A stretch of 48,859 nt of DNA from Acetobacteraceae bacterium (GCA_947455205.1 CANGNF010000038.1:1-48859); one strand, 5' to 3'. Shown: positions 23,768-30,793, numbered from the stretch's first letter. The notes: generated by a model not told the origin, from the sequence alone. A program made the numbers and translations.

Positions 23768-25647
23768 CAGGGGGAGATCCTCGTCTCGGTGGTGACGGAA
23801 AGCAGGGTCATCGGCAGCGGCGTGGCGTCGAAGATGCGCCACAGCGGCTTGCTCGCATCGCGGTTCCAGCCCAGCGCGCGCAGCCGTACGTCGCCGCTGA
23901 AGCTGGGCGGCGCGGCATCCAGCAGCGCGGTGTCCAGCCGGCGGAACGGCACGGGCTGCGCGCCACGGCCGAGGTCCACGGCCAGCGAGACCGTGTCCAG
24001 CAGGCGGAAGGTCACGGAAACCAGGCGCAGCGGCGCGGCGGAGGTGCCGCCACCTGTCGCCAGGTCGGGCGGCAGCGGCACGATCTCATGCGCGAAGCCG
24101 AGCCCGGCCTGCACGCTGCGCGCCGCCTCGTCCAGCAGGATGCCGCCGCCGCTGACCAGGAAGTCGCCGGCCGGCGCGCCATCCGCGACCACGCCGACCA
24201 CCTGGCCTTCCAGGTGCGAAAGCCCGGACCAGTCGCGCTTCGGCGTGGCGGCGCTGCCGGTCAACGCGGCGTCCAGCGCCAGCGTTGTGTCGAAGCGTTC
24301 CAGCCGGAAGCCGCCGAAGCGCTGCACCGCCAGCCAGACAGTGCCTTCCAGCTCCGCCACGGCGGTGACCAGGCCCCGGGTTTCCTGCCGGGTCCAGGCG
24401 GTCACCTGCTCGGCACGGTACAGTGTCAGCGTGCCGATCGCGCCATCCGCCATCACCACATGCAGCAGCCGGTTGACCTGGTCGTAGTCCATGTCCTGCG
24501 GGCCGTTGACCAGGTGGTGCGAGACCAGCGCCAGGTCGTTGGCCTGGTAGATCTGCTGCGGGCTGGCATAGGCGAACTCATGGATGCTGCGGCCGGAGCG
24601 CGAGGCGAACAGCGTGGCGCCATCCACATCCACCGGCCGCAGCATGCGTGAAAGCGGGCTGCCGATGCGGGTCTGCAGCGTCAGCTGCACGGTGGCCGGC
24701 GTCAGCGGGCTGCCGCTGACCATCCATTCGCCGCCGCCGGTGAAGACCTGCAGGTTGTAGCCGGAGAACACGCCGCGAATGGCGTTCACCTGGTCCGACA
24801 TCAGGCCGAATTCGATGCCCTGGTTGTCGAGGCCGGTGCCCAGGTCGAAGTTGAAGAGGTCGCCGACCTGGCTCATCCACAACCGGTTCGGCAGGTCGCG
24901 CGTGCCGCCGATGACCAGGCGGTTCTGATGGAAGCAGAGGCTCACCGGCCAGCCATGCGCGGCCGAGAACGCCGCCTCCTGCCAGTCCTGCGTCGGGCCG
25001 GTGATGCCGAGCGTCTCCAGCACCGTGGCGCTGGCGCTGGTGGCGGAGGCGACCGCGCCGACCAGCAGGCGCTTGCCACCAAGGCGCAGCTGCGTGCCGA
25101 CATGCTCCGGCGTGAAGACGGCGGCGGAGGCGGTGAGCGTCACGCTGCCCGTCGCCGCACTCGCCGTCAGCGTCACCGCCGGATCAGCGAAGCGATGGAA
25201 CGGCAGACTCGTAAAGCTCCAGGCCGCGACGCTCCAGCTGGTGCTGCTGGTGCGGGTGATGCGCTGCGGCACCATGGCGGGGTGGCACAGCAGCAGCGTG
25301 TCGGCGCTCTGCGTCCAGGCCAGCTGCGGCAGCATCGCCGCGGTCCAGGGGCCGCCCACGGTCGCCACCAGCGCGTCGTCGACGAAGACCTGCATCTGCC
25401 CGGCGGTGAAGGCCAGCAGGTAGGTCTGCTCGGTATTGAACTCGAAGGGCACCAGCCGTGCCGCCCCCGGCAGCACCGCGACATGCCGCAGCCCCGGCCG
25501 GCGCGTCACGCCACCGGTGGGCTGGATGACCACGTTGCGCAGCCGCCGCGCGCCATTGGCCCAGGCGCGCAGGTCCGGCCGGCCCAGCAGTTCCGGCGCC
25601 ACCTCGCCGCCGGTGAAGCTGGTCTTGATCTCTCGCGCTGGCTGCAT
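23767..25647 (-). CDS. Phage tail tubular protein B (T7 gp12-like nozzle)
   Basis: 626-residue protein starting MQPAREIKTSFTGGEVAPELLGRPD and continuing WANGARRLRNVVIQPTGGVTRRPG, the hallmark start of gp12-like nozzle proteins of podoviral prophages. Further typical pieces are VSLCFHQNRLVIGGTRDLP, NRLWMSQVGD, DFFNF-like LFNFDLGTG and ASRSGRSIHEFAY. It forms the tube extension carrying the fibres. It begins one base after the gp11-like gene stop and ends coupled to the coiled-coil gene. Reading frame is intact, with no internal stop; the length is close to what I expect for compact members. Confidence 0.9.
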   Translation of the reverse strand: MQPAREIKTSFTGGEVAPELLGRPDLRAWANGARRLRNVVIQPTGGVTRRPGLRHVAVLPGAARLVPFEFNTEQTYLLAFTAGQMQVFVDDALVATVGGPWTAAMLPQLAWTQSADTLLLCHPAMVPQRITRTSSTSWSVAAWSFTSLPFHRFADPAVTLTASAATGSVTLTASAAVFTPEHVGTQLRLGGKRLLVGAVASATSASATVLETLGITGPTQDWQEAAFSAAHGWPVSLCFHQNRLVIGGTRDLPNRLWMSQVGDLFNFDLGTGLDNQGIEFGLMSDQVNAIRGVFSGYNLQVFTGGGEWMVSGSPLTPATVQLTLQTRIGSPLSRMLRPVDVDGATLFASRSGRSIHEFAYASPQQIYQANDLALVSHHLVNGPQDMDYDQVNRLLHVVMADGAIGTLTLYRAEQVTAWTRQETRGLVTAVAELEGTVWLAVQRFGGFRLERFDTTLALDAALTGSAATPKRDWSGLSHLEGQVVGVVADGAPAGDFLVSGGGILLDEAARSVQAGLGFAHEIVPLPPDLATGGGTSAAPLRLVSVTFRLLDTVSLAVDLGRGAQPVPFRRLDTALLDAAPPSFSGDVRLRALGWNRDASKPLWRIFDATPLPMTLLSVTTETRISP

Positions 25648-25648
25648 C

Positions 25649-26215
25649 TCAACGCACCGACAGCAGCGGGAAATCGGCGATGGCGCGGGGCGTGGACTGC
25701 TGGCTGTCGGCACTGCGGGCCTGGCGCAGCAGGCTGTCGGCCAGGCTGTACAGCAGCTGCGCGCGCTGCGAATCCTCGGTCAGCGGCAGGCAGAACTCCG
25801 CCGCCAGCCGCGCCACCAGGCTCTCGGCGAAATGCGCGGGAAAGGCGCTCTCGTCCGGCCGGCGGATGTAGCTCAGCGTCACCTGTTCAGCGTTGCAGTG
25901 CAGCTGCTCGCCCAGCACATGGTAGGCCAGTCCGCTGCCCAGGTAGGGCGAGCCGGCCGACAGCACGCGCAGCAGGTCGGCGGGCAGCTGGAAGGCGTTG
26001 CTCCAATCCGCCACCGGCGGCGTGGCCAGGCGCGGCAGCGTGGCCTGGGTGGTGGCGAAGCTCCAGGGGAAGCTGGCGAGCAGCCCGTCGCGCACGGCGG
26101 GATAGAGGTTGGCGGCAACCTCGGCTTCGGCGCTGCCCTCCTCCAGCGAGGCGACAGGCTGCGCGCCGATCTTCAGCAGGGCGCGCGAGCAGAGCGCGAT
26201 GGCGGAGAGGGGCAT
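25649..26215 (-). CDS. Phage tail tubular protein A (T7 gp11-like adaptor)
   Basis: 188-residue protein: ALCSRALLKIGAQPVASLEEGSAEAEVAANLYPAVRDGLLASFPWSFAT is the characteristic start of gp11-like head-tail adaptors. These proteins form the gatekeeper ring between portal and nozzle. ATG 26215 has GGAG 10 bases upstream; an ATG seven codons earlier is possible. It follows a clear intrinsic terminator after the capsid gene, so it may be expressed at a lower level than capsid or from read-through. Its normal partner, the portal protein, is not found in the window. Confidence 0.9.
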   Translation of the reverse strand: MPLSAIALCSRALLKIGAQPVASLEEGSAEAEVAANLYPAVRDGLLASFPWSFATTQATLPRLATPPVADWSNAFQLPADLLRVLSAGSPYLGSGLAYHVLGEQLHCNAEQVTLSYIRRPDESAFPAHFAESLVARLAAEFCLPLTEDSQRAQLLYSLADSLLRQARSADSQQSTPRAIADFPLLSVR

Positions 26216-26238
26216 GGCATGCTCCGGTGAGGGCAATG

Positions 26239-26273
26239 AAAAAGGCCCTCCCCCGCTGGTGCGAAGGAGGGCC
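26239..26273 (-). terminator. Intrinsic terminator after the capsid gene
   Basis: On the minus strand an 8-bp stem (GGCCCTCC with GGAGGGCC; 26273-26244) is followed by TTTTT (26243-26239). It is the best rho-independent terminator in the window and lies between the capsid and gp11-like genes, as the T7 terminator follows gene 10. It would give high capsid and lower downstream expression. Confidence 0.8.
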
Positions 26274-26296
26274 CTGGTTCAGTCAGACGGCGCGCT

Positions 26297-26368
26297 CAGC
26301 TTTCGAAAGCGCGCATCCGCCAGCTCTCGAAGGCGCGTATGCGCTAGCTCTCGAAGGCGCGCATCCGC
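26297..26368. repeat. Three 24-bp tandem repeats at the capsid 3' end
   Basis: Units at 26297-26320, 26321-26344 and 26345-26368 have the same length and differ at a few bases each. Read on the minus strand they encode R-M/I-R-A-F-E-S plus one variable codon. The codon is TAG in the first unit (the capsid stop), TGG in the second and TGA in the third. So the capsid stop interrupts what would otherwise be a 15-residue longer, repeated C terminus. Confidence 0.85.
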
Positions 26369-27033
26369 ACGACACCGGTGTTGTCCACCAGCACCGAGCC
26401 CTGGCTCATCATGCTGTTGACGAAGTGCGCCGCGCGGTCGCCATGCCAGCTGATGTCGGTGGCGATCTCGCTGCCCACGGCATGACCGATGGCGGTGCGG
26501 TGGTAGAAGTAGCAGTACCGCAGGCTGCCATTCTTGGTCAGGCCGCTATGCGGCATCCACAGCGCGCCCAGCCAGCGCTTCGCCTGAATGCCCTTCCACG
26601 GCAGTTCATCGGGGCCGATGTACTGGGTGTTGGCGAATTCCGGGATCTGCAGCAGGTCCGACCACTGGTGCCAGCCCACCACGGCGTAGCGGTTGCCGTC
26701 ATCCGGCACATCCGCATTGCCCAGCATCTCGAAGGCCAGCAGCACCTTCGCCTTGGTCAGCGGGTCGGTGTCGGTGGTGCCCAGCTGGGTGCCGATGGCC
26801 TCCCGCGTGCCGCTGTCCAGCGCCGCCACGATCAGGTCGTCGGTCTTGCGGCCCAGCGCATAGGCGCCGGCATTGGCCAGCACCGCGCGCTCATCCATGT
26901 TGACCTTCAGCTCGTCCAGCCGGTCGATCCAGTCCCCGGCGTAGTACCAGGCCTCGTCGGCGCTGCGGAACGGCACGGTGCGCGCCAGGGAGGCCAGGAC
27001 CGGGGCACGGGTCGCACGCGGAGCAGTTGTCAT
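26344..27033 (-). CDS. Phage major capsid protein, apparently N-terminally shortened
   Basis: 229-residue product. Residues from about 25 on (EAWYYAGDWIDRLDELKVNMDERAVLANAG, then YALGRKTDDLIVAALD, YFYHRTAIGHAVGS and a GSVLVDNTGVVRMRA end) fit the HK97-like capsid family of alphaproteobacterial prophages. Relatives carry about 80-90 further residues before this point; here only about 20 unrelated residues precede it. ATG 27033 has AAGGA about 11 bases upstream. The alternative start at 27,132 would run through the promoter and SOS box. The TAG stop lies in a tandem repeat. Loss of the N-arm could prevent normal assembly. Confidence 0.8.
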   Translation of the reverse strand: MTTAPRATRAPVLASLARTVPFRSADEAWYYAGDWIDRLDELKVNMDERAVLANAGAYALGRKTDDLIVAALDSGTREAIGTQLGTTDTDPLTKAKVLLAFEMLGNADVPDDGNRYAVVGWHQWSDLLQIPEFANTQYIGPDELPWKGIQAKRWLGALWMPHSGLTKNGSLRYCYFYHRTAIGHAVGSEIATDISWHGDRAAHFVNSMMSQGSVLVDNTGVVRMRAFES

Positions 27034-27060
27034 CGGGGGGATTTCCTTCTCGCCAACCGT

Positions 27061-27102
27061 GAACACAACAGGAACATAAACCCCCGGTTGCAACCGTGGC
27101 AA
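27061..27102 (-). promoter_or_regulatory. SOS-box promoter of the phage block
   Basis: On the minus strand, GTTCCTGTTGTGTTC (27075-27061) is a perfect GTTC-N7-GTTC, the alphaproteobacterial LexA operator. It overlaps the predicted -10 TATGTT (27078-27073), 18 bp after a -35-like TTGCCA (27102-27097). The spacer contains a perfect 12-bp palindrome, CGGTTGCAACCG (27085-27096). The capsid start follows 28 bp after the box. LexA binding would block transcription of the whole block until DNA damage. Confidence 0.7.
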
Positions 27103-27213
27103 GTCTGCAATAGGAAATTTCGCCTGTTGCACTCCGACTCCACACCTAGGATGTTATGCCCACGACTCACACCCATATCTGGTCTCCCTCCCTCCCCCCG
27201 GCAGGAATGCGCG

Positions 27214-27861
27214 ATGCGGCATGACGACATCTGGCGGGCCATAGATGCACTGGCCGCCGAACACGGGCTCTCCGCCTCCGGCCTGGCCCGCCGCGCCGGG
27301 TTGGACCCCACCGCCTTCAACCCGTCCAAGCGCATCGGCGCCGATGGCCGGGCGCGCTGGCCCTCCACCGAAAGCGTGGCCAAGGTGCTGGGCGCCACCA
27401 GCACGGGCATCGAGAACTTTGCCGCTCTGGTCTCCGGCATGCCCGCGCTCTCTCGCGGCGGCCGCAGCACGGTGAACCGCCGCATCCCGCTGATCGGCCT
27501 GGCCCAGGCCGGGGGCGAGGGCTACTTCGATGATGGCGGCTACCCCGTCGGCGGCGGCTGGGACGAGATCTCGGTGCCCGAGGTTGGCGACCCCAACGCC
27601 TACGCCCTGGAGATCGCCGGGGACTCCATGGACCCGGTCTATCGCGACGGCGACGTCGTCATCATCTCTCCGGCCGCCCCGGTGCGCCGTGGCGACCGCG
27701 TGGTGGTCCGCAGCCAGCGCGGCGAGGTCATGGCCAAGGAGCTGCTGCGCCAATCCGCCCGCCGGATCGAGCTGCGCAGCCTGAACCCGGCCCACCCGAA
27801 TTACGGCTTCGACCTGCCGGAGATCGCCTGGATGCATCGGATCGTCTGGGCCAGCCAGTGA
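27214..27861 (+). CDS. HTH regulator with S24 (LexA-like) peptidase domain
   Basis: 215-residue regulator. The N-terminal third (DDIWRAIDALAAEHGLSASGLARRAGLD) is a helix-turn-helix of the kind found in a widely conserved alphaproteobacterial S24 family. The C-terminal domain has the Ser nucleophile in GDSMDPVYRDGD and the Lys in GEVMAKEL, so RecA-stimulated self-cleavage is possible, as in LexA and CI repressors; the Ala-Gly cleavage site is likely AQAGGEG. ATG 27214 has AGGA seven bases upstream. It diverges from the capsid gene across 180 bp. It may be a phage-type repressor or a host gene that happens to adjoin the block. Confidence 0.88.
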   Translation: MRHDDIWRAIDALAAEHGLSASGLARRAGLDPTAFNPSKRIGADGRARWPSTESVAKVLGATSTGIENFAALVSGMPALSRGGRSTVNRRIPLIGLAQAGGEGYFDDGGYPVGGGWDEISVPEVGDPNAYALEIAGDSMDPVYRDGDVVIISPAAPVRRGDRVVVRSQRGEVMAKELLRQSARRIELRSLNPAHPNYGFDLPEIAWMHRIVWASQ

Positions 27862-27865
27862 ATTT

Positions 27866-27915
27866 GGGCGGCCGATTCACGCCGCCGGCGAGCCTGCCGG
27901 CGACGACCGGGCGCC
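27866..27915. repeat. 49-bp structured repeat, copy C
   Basis: Same orientation and about 42/49 identity with copy B at 19,194-19,243; here the stem is GCCGGC-GAGCCT-GCCGGC. It follows the S24 regulator stop by five bases, so a terminator role fits. Copies B and C bracket the capsid-to-terminase segment plus the regulator. Confidence 0.6.
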
Positions 27916-27920
27916 AACTG

Positions 27921-27956
27921 TACCGACCGGACGGTTGACATACCGTCCAGCCGGTA
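27921..27956 (+). promoter_or_regulatory. Palindromic operator over the TetR-exporter promoter
   Basis: TACCGACCGGACGGT (27921-27935) and ACCGTCCAGCCGGTA (27942-27956) are inverted arms matching at 13 of 15 positions. A consensus -35 TTGACA (27935-27940) lies between and within them. The -10 is unclear (TAGCTA at 16-bp spacing is one option). Placed just before the TetR gene, it is the obvious autoregulatory site. Confidence 0.7.
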
Positions 27957-27969
27957 TAGCTAAGTTGGA

Positions 27970-28545
27970 ATGACCCTGCCACCCGACAGCGCCGCGCCTG
28001 ACGCCCCCACCCGCATCCTCGACGCCGCCGAGGCCATTGTCCGCCGCGCCGGCGTCACCGCATTGACGCTGGAAGCCGCGGCGCGCGAGGCCGGCGTCTC
28101 CAAGGGCGGGCTGCTCTACCACTTCGCCAGCAAGGAAGCCCTGCTGACCGGCCTGCTGAACCGCATGGCCGCCTTCGTCGCCGAGGACTTCGCCCAGGGC
28201 CTGGCCTGCCAGCCGCCCGGCCCCGGCCAGGTGGCCCGCGCCATGCTGGCCTGGGGGCTGGAGCTGTCGCAGGAGGCGATGAACGAGCGCTGCGACCGCG
28301 CCGCCGCCGTCTTCCTCGCCGCCTTCCACCACGACCGCGCGCTGCTGGACCCGATGCGCGCCGTCATCGCCCGCATGCGGGAAGCCGTCGCCGCCGATGG
28401 CCTGGCGCCCGGCGCGGGCACGGCGATCATGGCCGCCATGGACGGGTTGTTCATGGCCCGCATCTTCGGCCTCTACACCCTCACCGACGGGGAGCGGCAG
28501 GCCATGCGCCAGGCCCTCGGCCATCTGCTGGAGTTGGCGGCATGA
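27970..28545 (+). CDS. TetR/AcrR-family transcriptional regulator
   Basis: 191-residue repressor. The N-terminal domain has RILDAAEAIVRRAGVTALTLEAAAREAGVSKGGLLYHFASKEALL, a standard TetR helix-turn-helix ending in the YHFxSKE signature. The C-terminal ligand domain is Ala-rich and all-helical. It overlaps the next gene by ATGA (28542-28545) and so leads the exporter operon. No Shine-Dalgarno is visible before ATG 27970, and translation may be weak. It very likely represses the operon, itself included, through the palindrome at 27921-27956. The inducer is unknown, possibly an exporter substrate. Confidence 0.92.
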   Translation: MTLPPDSAAPDAPTRILDAAEAIVRRAGVTALTLEAAAREAGVSKGGLLYHFASKEALLTGLLNRMAAFVAEDFAQGLACQPPGPGQVARAMLAWGLELSQEAMNERCDRAAAVFLAAFHHDRALLDPMRAVIARMREAVAADGLAPGAGTAIMAAMDGLFMARIFGLYTLTDGERQAMRQALGHLLELAA

Positions 28546-29573
28546 CGACGCGCACCTGGCTGCTGGGTGGCCTGGCCCTGCTCGCCCTGGCCGGTGGCGC
28601 CTGGTGGCTGCGCCGCGCGGAGGCCCCGCCCTCGGTCGCCGCTGCCACGGCCGCGCCGGCCCCCGGCGTCGGCGCGCTCGGCCGGGTGGACCCGGCGTCG
28701 CGCATCCGCAAGCTCTCGGCGCCCGGCGGCTTCAACGTCACCCGCATCCAGCGCGTGCTGGTGGCGGAAGGCGACCAGGTGCGCGAAGGCCAGTTGCTGG
28801 CCGAGTTCAGCGACATCGCGCTGAAGGACGCCACCGTGGCCCAGGCCCAGGCCGCCCTGGCCGAGGCACAGGCGACACTGGCAAAGGTCCGCGCCGCCGG
28901 CCGCCCTTCGGAGATCGACGCCCAGCGCGCCCGCATCCGCAACCTCACCGCCGTGGAGGCGATCAACCGCCGCGACGCCCAGCGCGCCGAGACCCTGGTG
29001 CCCTCCGGCGCCGGCGCCTTTGCCGTGGCCGACCGCAACCGCGCCCAGGCCGATGCCGCCGCCGCCGCCCGCGCCGAGGCCGAGGCGGTGCTGGAAACCC
29101 TGTCCCGCCCGCGGCCGGAGGACCTTGCCCTGGCCGAGGCGCAGGTGGCCAACGCCCAGGCGGTGCTGCTGAAGGCCCAGGCCGATGCCGCGCTCAGCCG
29201 CATCTACGCCCCCATCGGTGGCACCATCCTGAAGCTCTACGCCCGCGCCGGCGACCCCGTGGGCAGCGAAGGCCTGCTCGAGATGGCCGACCTGGCGCGG
29301 CTGGACGTGCTGGCCGACGTGTACGAGACCGACCTGCCCCGCCTGCGCCTGGGTGCCGAGGCCGAGGTCATCGTCCCCGGCGACCCCACCCGCTACGCCG
29401 CCACGGTGCGCGAACTCGGCTGGATGGTCCGCCGCACCACCCAGGCCGGCACCGACCCGGTGGCCGCGGTGGACAGCCGCACGGTGGAAGTGCGCCTGAC
29501 CCTGTCCGAAGCCGGCCGCCAGGCGCTGATGCGTCGCAGCAACATGCAGGTGCAGGTGGCGATCCGGCCATGA
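28542..29573 (+). CDS. HlyD/DevB-family periplasmic adaptor
   Basis: 343-residue membrane-fusion protein. It begins with a signal-anchor (WLLGGLALLALAGGAWWL), then a lipoyl-like half (VLVAEGDQVREGQLLAEF), a long Ala/Gln-rich coiled-coil hairpin (about residues 90-215) and the second half (IYAPIGGTILKLYARAGDPV) before a beta-barrel domain. DevB-type adaptors connect a DevC/DevA ABC exporter to an outer-membrane channel, export of glycolipid in heterocystous cyanobacteria being the best-known case. It overlaps the TetR and DevC-like genes by four bases each, showing one co-translated operon. The outer-membrane channel is not encoded here. Confidence 0.92.
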   Translation: MTTRTWLLGGLALLALAGGAWWLRRAEAPPSVAAATAAPAPGVGALGRVDPASRIRKLSAPGGFNVTRIQRVLVAEGDQVREGQLLAEFSDIALKDATVAQAQAALAEAQATLAKVRAAGRPSEIDAQRARIRNLTAVEAINRRDAQRAETLVPSGAGAFAVADRNRAQADAAAAARAEAEAVLETLSRPRPEDLALAEAQVANAQAVLLKAQADAALSRIYAPIGGTILKLYARAGDPVGSEGLLEMADLARLDVLADVYETDLPRLRLGAEAEVIVPGDPTRYAATVRELGWMVRRTTQAGTDPVAAVDSRTVEVRLTLSEAGRQALMRRSNMQVQVAIRP

Positions 29574-30793
29574 ACGAGCTGCGCCGCCTGGACCTGCCGG
29601 CGGCCCCGCCCGCCACCCGGCCGCCGCGCGGCATGAACGCGCTGCTGCCCGCCCGCCTGGCCTGGCGCCAGCTGCGGGCGGAACGCGCCCGGCTGTTCAC
29701 CGCCATCGCCGGCGTCATGTTCGCCTGCGTGCTGGTGTTCATGCAGCTGGGCTTCCGCGCCGCGCTGTTCGACAGCGCCACCGCCCTGCCGCAGGCGATG
29801 CATGGCGAGCTGTTCCTGGTCAACCCGATGACCACGGCCATGTTCAAGCCCGAGCAATTCCCCCGTGTCCGCGCCTTCCAGACCCTGGCGGACCCGGATG
29901 TGGCGCAGGCGGTACCGATCTACCTGTCCTTCGCCACCTGGCGGAATCCCGAGACCGGCGTGCGCCGCACCATCGAGCTGATCGGCTTCGACACCGCCAC
30001 CGGCGCCGTTGCCTTCCCCGGCCTGGAGAACGTGATCGAGGCGCTGAAGCGCCCCGACACCATCGCCTTCGACCGCAAGTCGCGGCCGGAGTTTGGCGAC
30101 GTGCCGCGCCTGCTGGCGGAACGCGGCCCCTTCGAGGTGCAAATCGCCGATCGCCGGCTGGAGATCGTCGGGCTGATCGAGATCGGCCCCAGCTTCGGCG
30201 CCGACGGCAACGCGGTGATGAGCGAGACCAATTTCCGCCGCATCATCGGCCAGCGCAAATCCTCCAACACCGACCTGGTGGCGCTGCGCCTGAGCGAGGG
30301 CGCCGACATCCCCGCCGTGCAGGCCCGGCTGCGCCGCCTGCTGCCCGCCGATGTGAGCGTGGTGACCTACACCGAGCTGGTGGCGTGGGAGCGCGACTAC
30401 TGGGAAAACGCCACGCCGATCGGCTTCATCTTCATGTTCGGCAGCCTGATGGGCCTCGTGGTCGGCATGGTCATCGTCTACCAGATCCTGTTCAGCGACA
30501 TCGCCAGCCACATCCCGGAATACGCCACGCTGAAGGCCATGGGCTACGCCCACGCCTATCTGCGCCGCGCGGTCATGTCGGCGGCGCTGCTGCTGGCGGT
30601 GCTCGGCTTCATCCCGGGCCTGCTGACCAGCATCGGCCTGTACGAGGTGGTCGCCAGCGCCACCTTCCTGCCGCTGGAGATGGACCTCAATCGCGGCGCC
30701 ACGGTCTTCTGCATGATCTTCGCCATGTGCGCTGCCGCCGGCCTGCTGGCGGTGCGCAAGCTGCGCGACGCCAACCCGGCGGACATGTTCTGA
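29570..30793 (+). CDS. DevC-type ABC transporter permease (FtsX domain)
   Basis: 407-residue permease with an N-terminal membrane helix (LFTAIAGVMFACVLVFMQLGFRAALFD), a large periplasmic MacB-like domain, and three C-terminal helices of the FtsX domain (FIFMFGSLMGLVVGMVIVYQILF, AVMSAALLLAVLGFIPGLL, GATVFCMIFAMCAAAGLLAV). EYATLKAMGYAHAYLRR is the coupling segment to the ATPase. ATG 29570 overlaps the adaptor stop (ATGA); the next gene overlaps by one base (TGATG). DevC-type exporters extract lipids, peptides or drugs at the periplasmic side by mechanotransmission, not by classic translocation. Confidence 0.92.
   Translation: MNELRRLDLPAAPPATRPPRGMNALLPARLAWRQLRAERARLFTAIAGVMFACVLVFMQLGFRAALFDSATALPQAMHGELFLVNPMTTAMFKPEQFPRVRAFQTLADPDVAQAVPIYLSFATWRNPETGVRRTIELIGFDTATGAVAFPGLENVIEALKRPDTIAFDRKSRPEFGDVPRLLAERGPFEVQIADRRLEIVGLIEIGPSFGADGNAVMSETNFRRIIGQRKSSNTDLVALRLSEGADIPAVQARLRRLLPADVSVVTYTELVAWERDYWENATPIGFIFMFGSLMGLVVGMVIVYQILFSDIASHIPEYATLKAMGYAHAYLRRAVMSAALLLAVLGFIPGLLTSIGLYEVVASATFLPLEMDLNRGATVFCMIFAMCAAAGLLAVRKLRDANPADMF

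Noticed and set aside
20943..23795. 950-codon open frame on the plus strand opposite the tail fibre
   Set aside because: Arg/Gly/Ala/His-rich translation without any motif, exactly antisense to a gene with clear fibre domains; a GC-driven shadow frame.
26297..26368. CRISPR-like repeat
   Set aside because: Units are contiguous with no spacers, number only three and keep the capsid reading frame; a coding tandem repeat.
27034..27132. Upstream start for the capsid gene adding 33 residues
   Set aside because: It would translate the promoter, palindrome and SOS box; the added residues do not resemble the capsid N-arm, and ATG 27033 has a better ribosome site.
24928..27213. Long N-terminal extension of the S24 regulator through the nozzle, adaptor and capsid genes
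   Set aside because: Only the final 215 codons show domain sequence and they have their own ribosome site; the rest is antisense to three phage genes.
27859..27879. GTGAAT/ATTCAC inverted repeat at the end of the S24 regulator
   Set aside because: Six-bp arms, one partly inside the stop codon, not found at the other repeat copies; likely chance.
19194..27915. Phage attachment sites attL/attR formed by the 49-bp repeats
   Set aside because: The lysis genes lie outside the pair, no integrase or tRNA target is present, a third relative lies far away, and covariation points to RNA structure; kept only as an open possibility.
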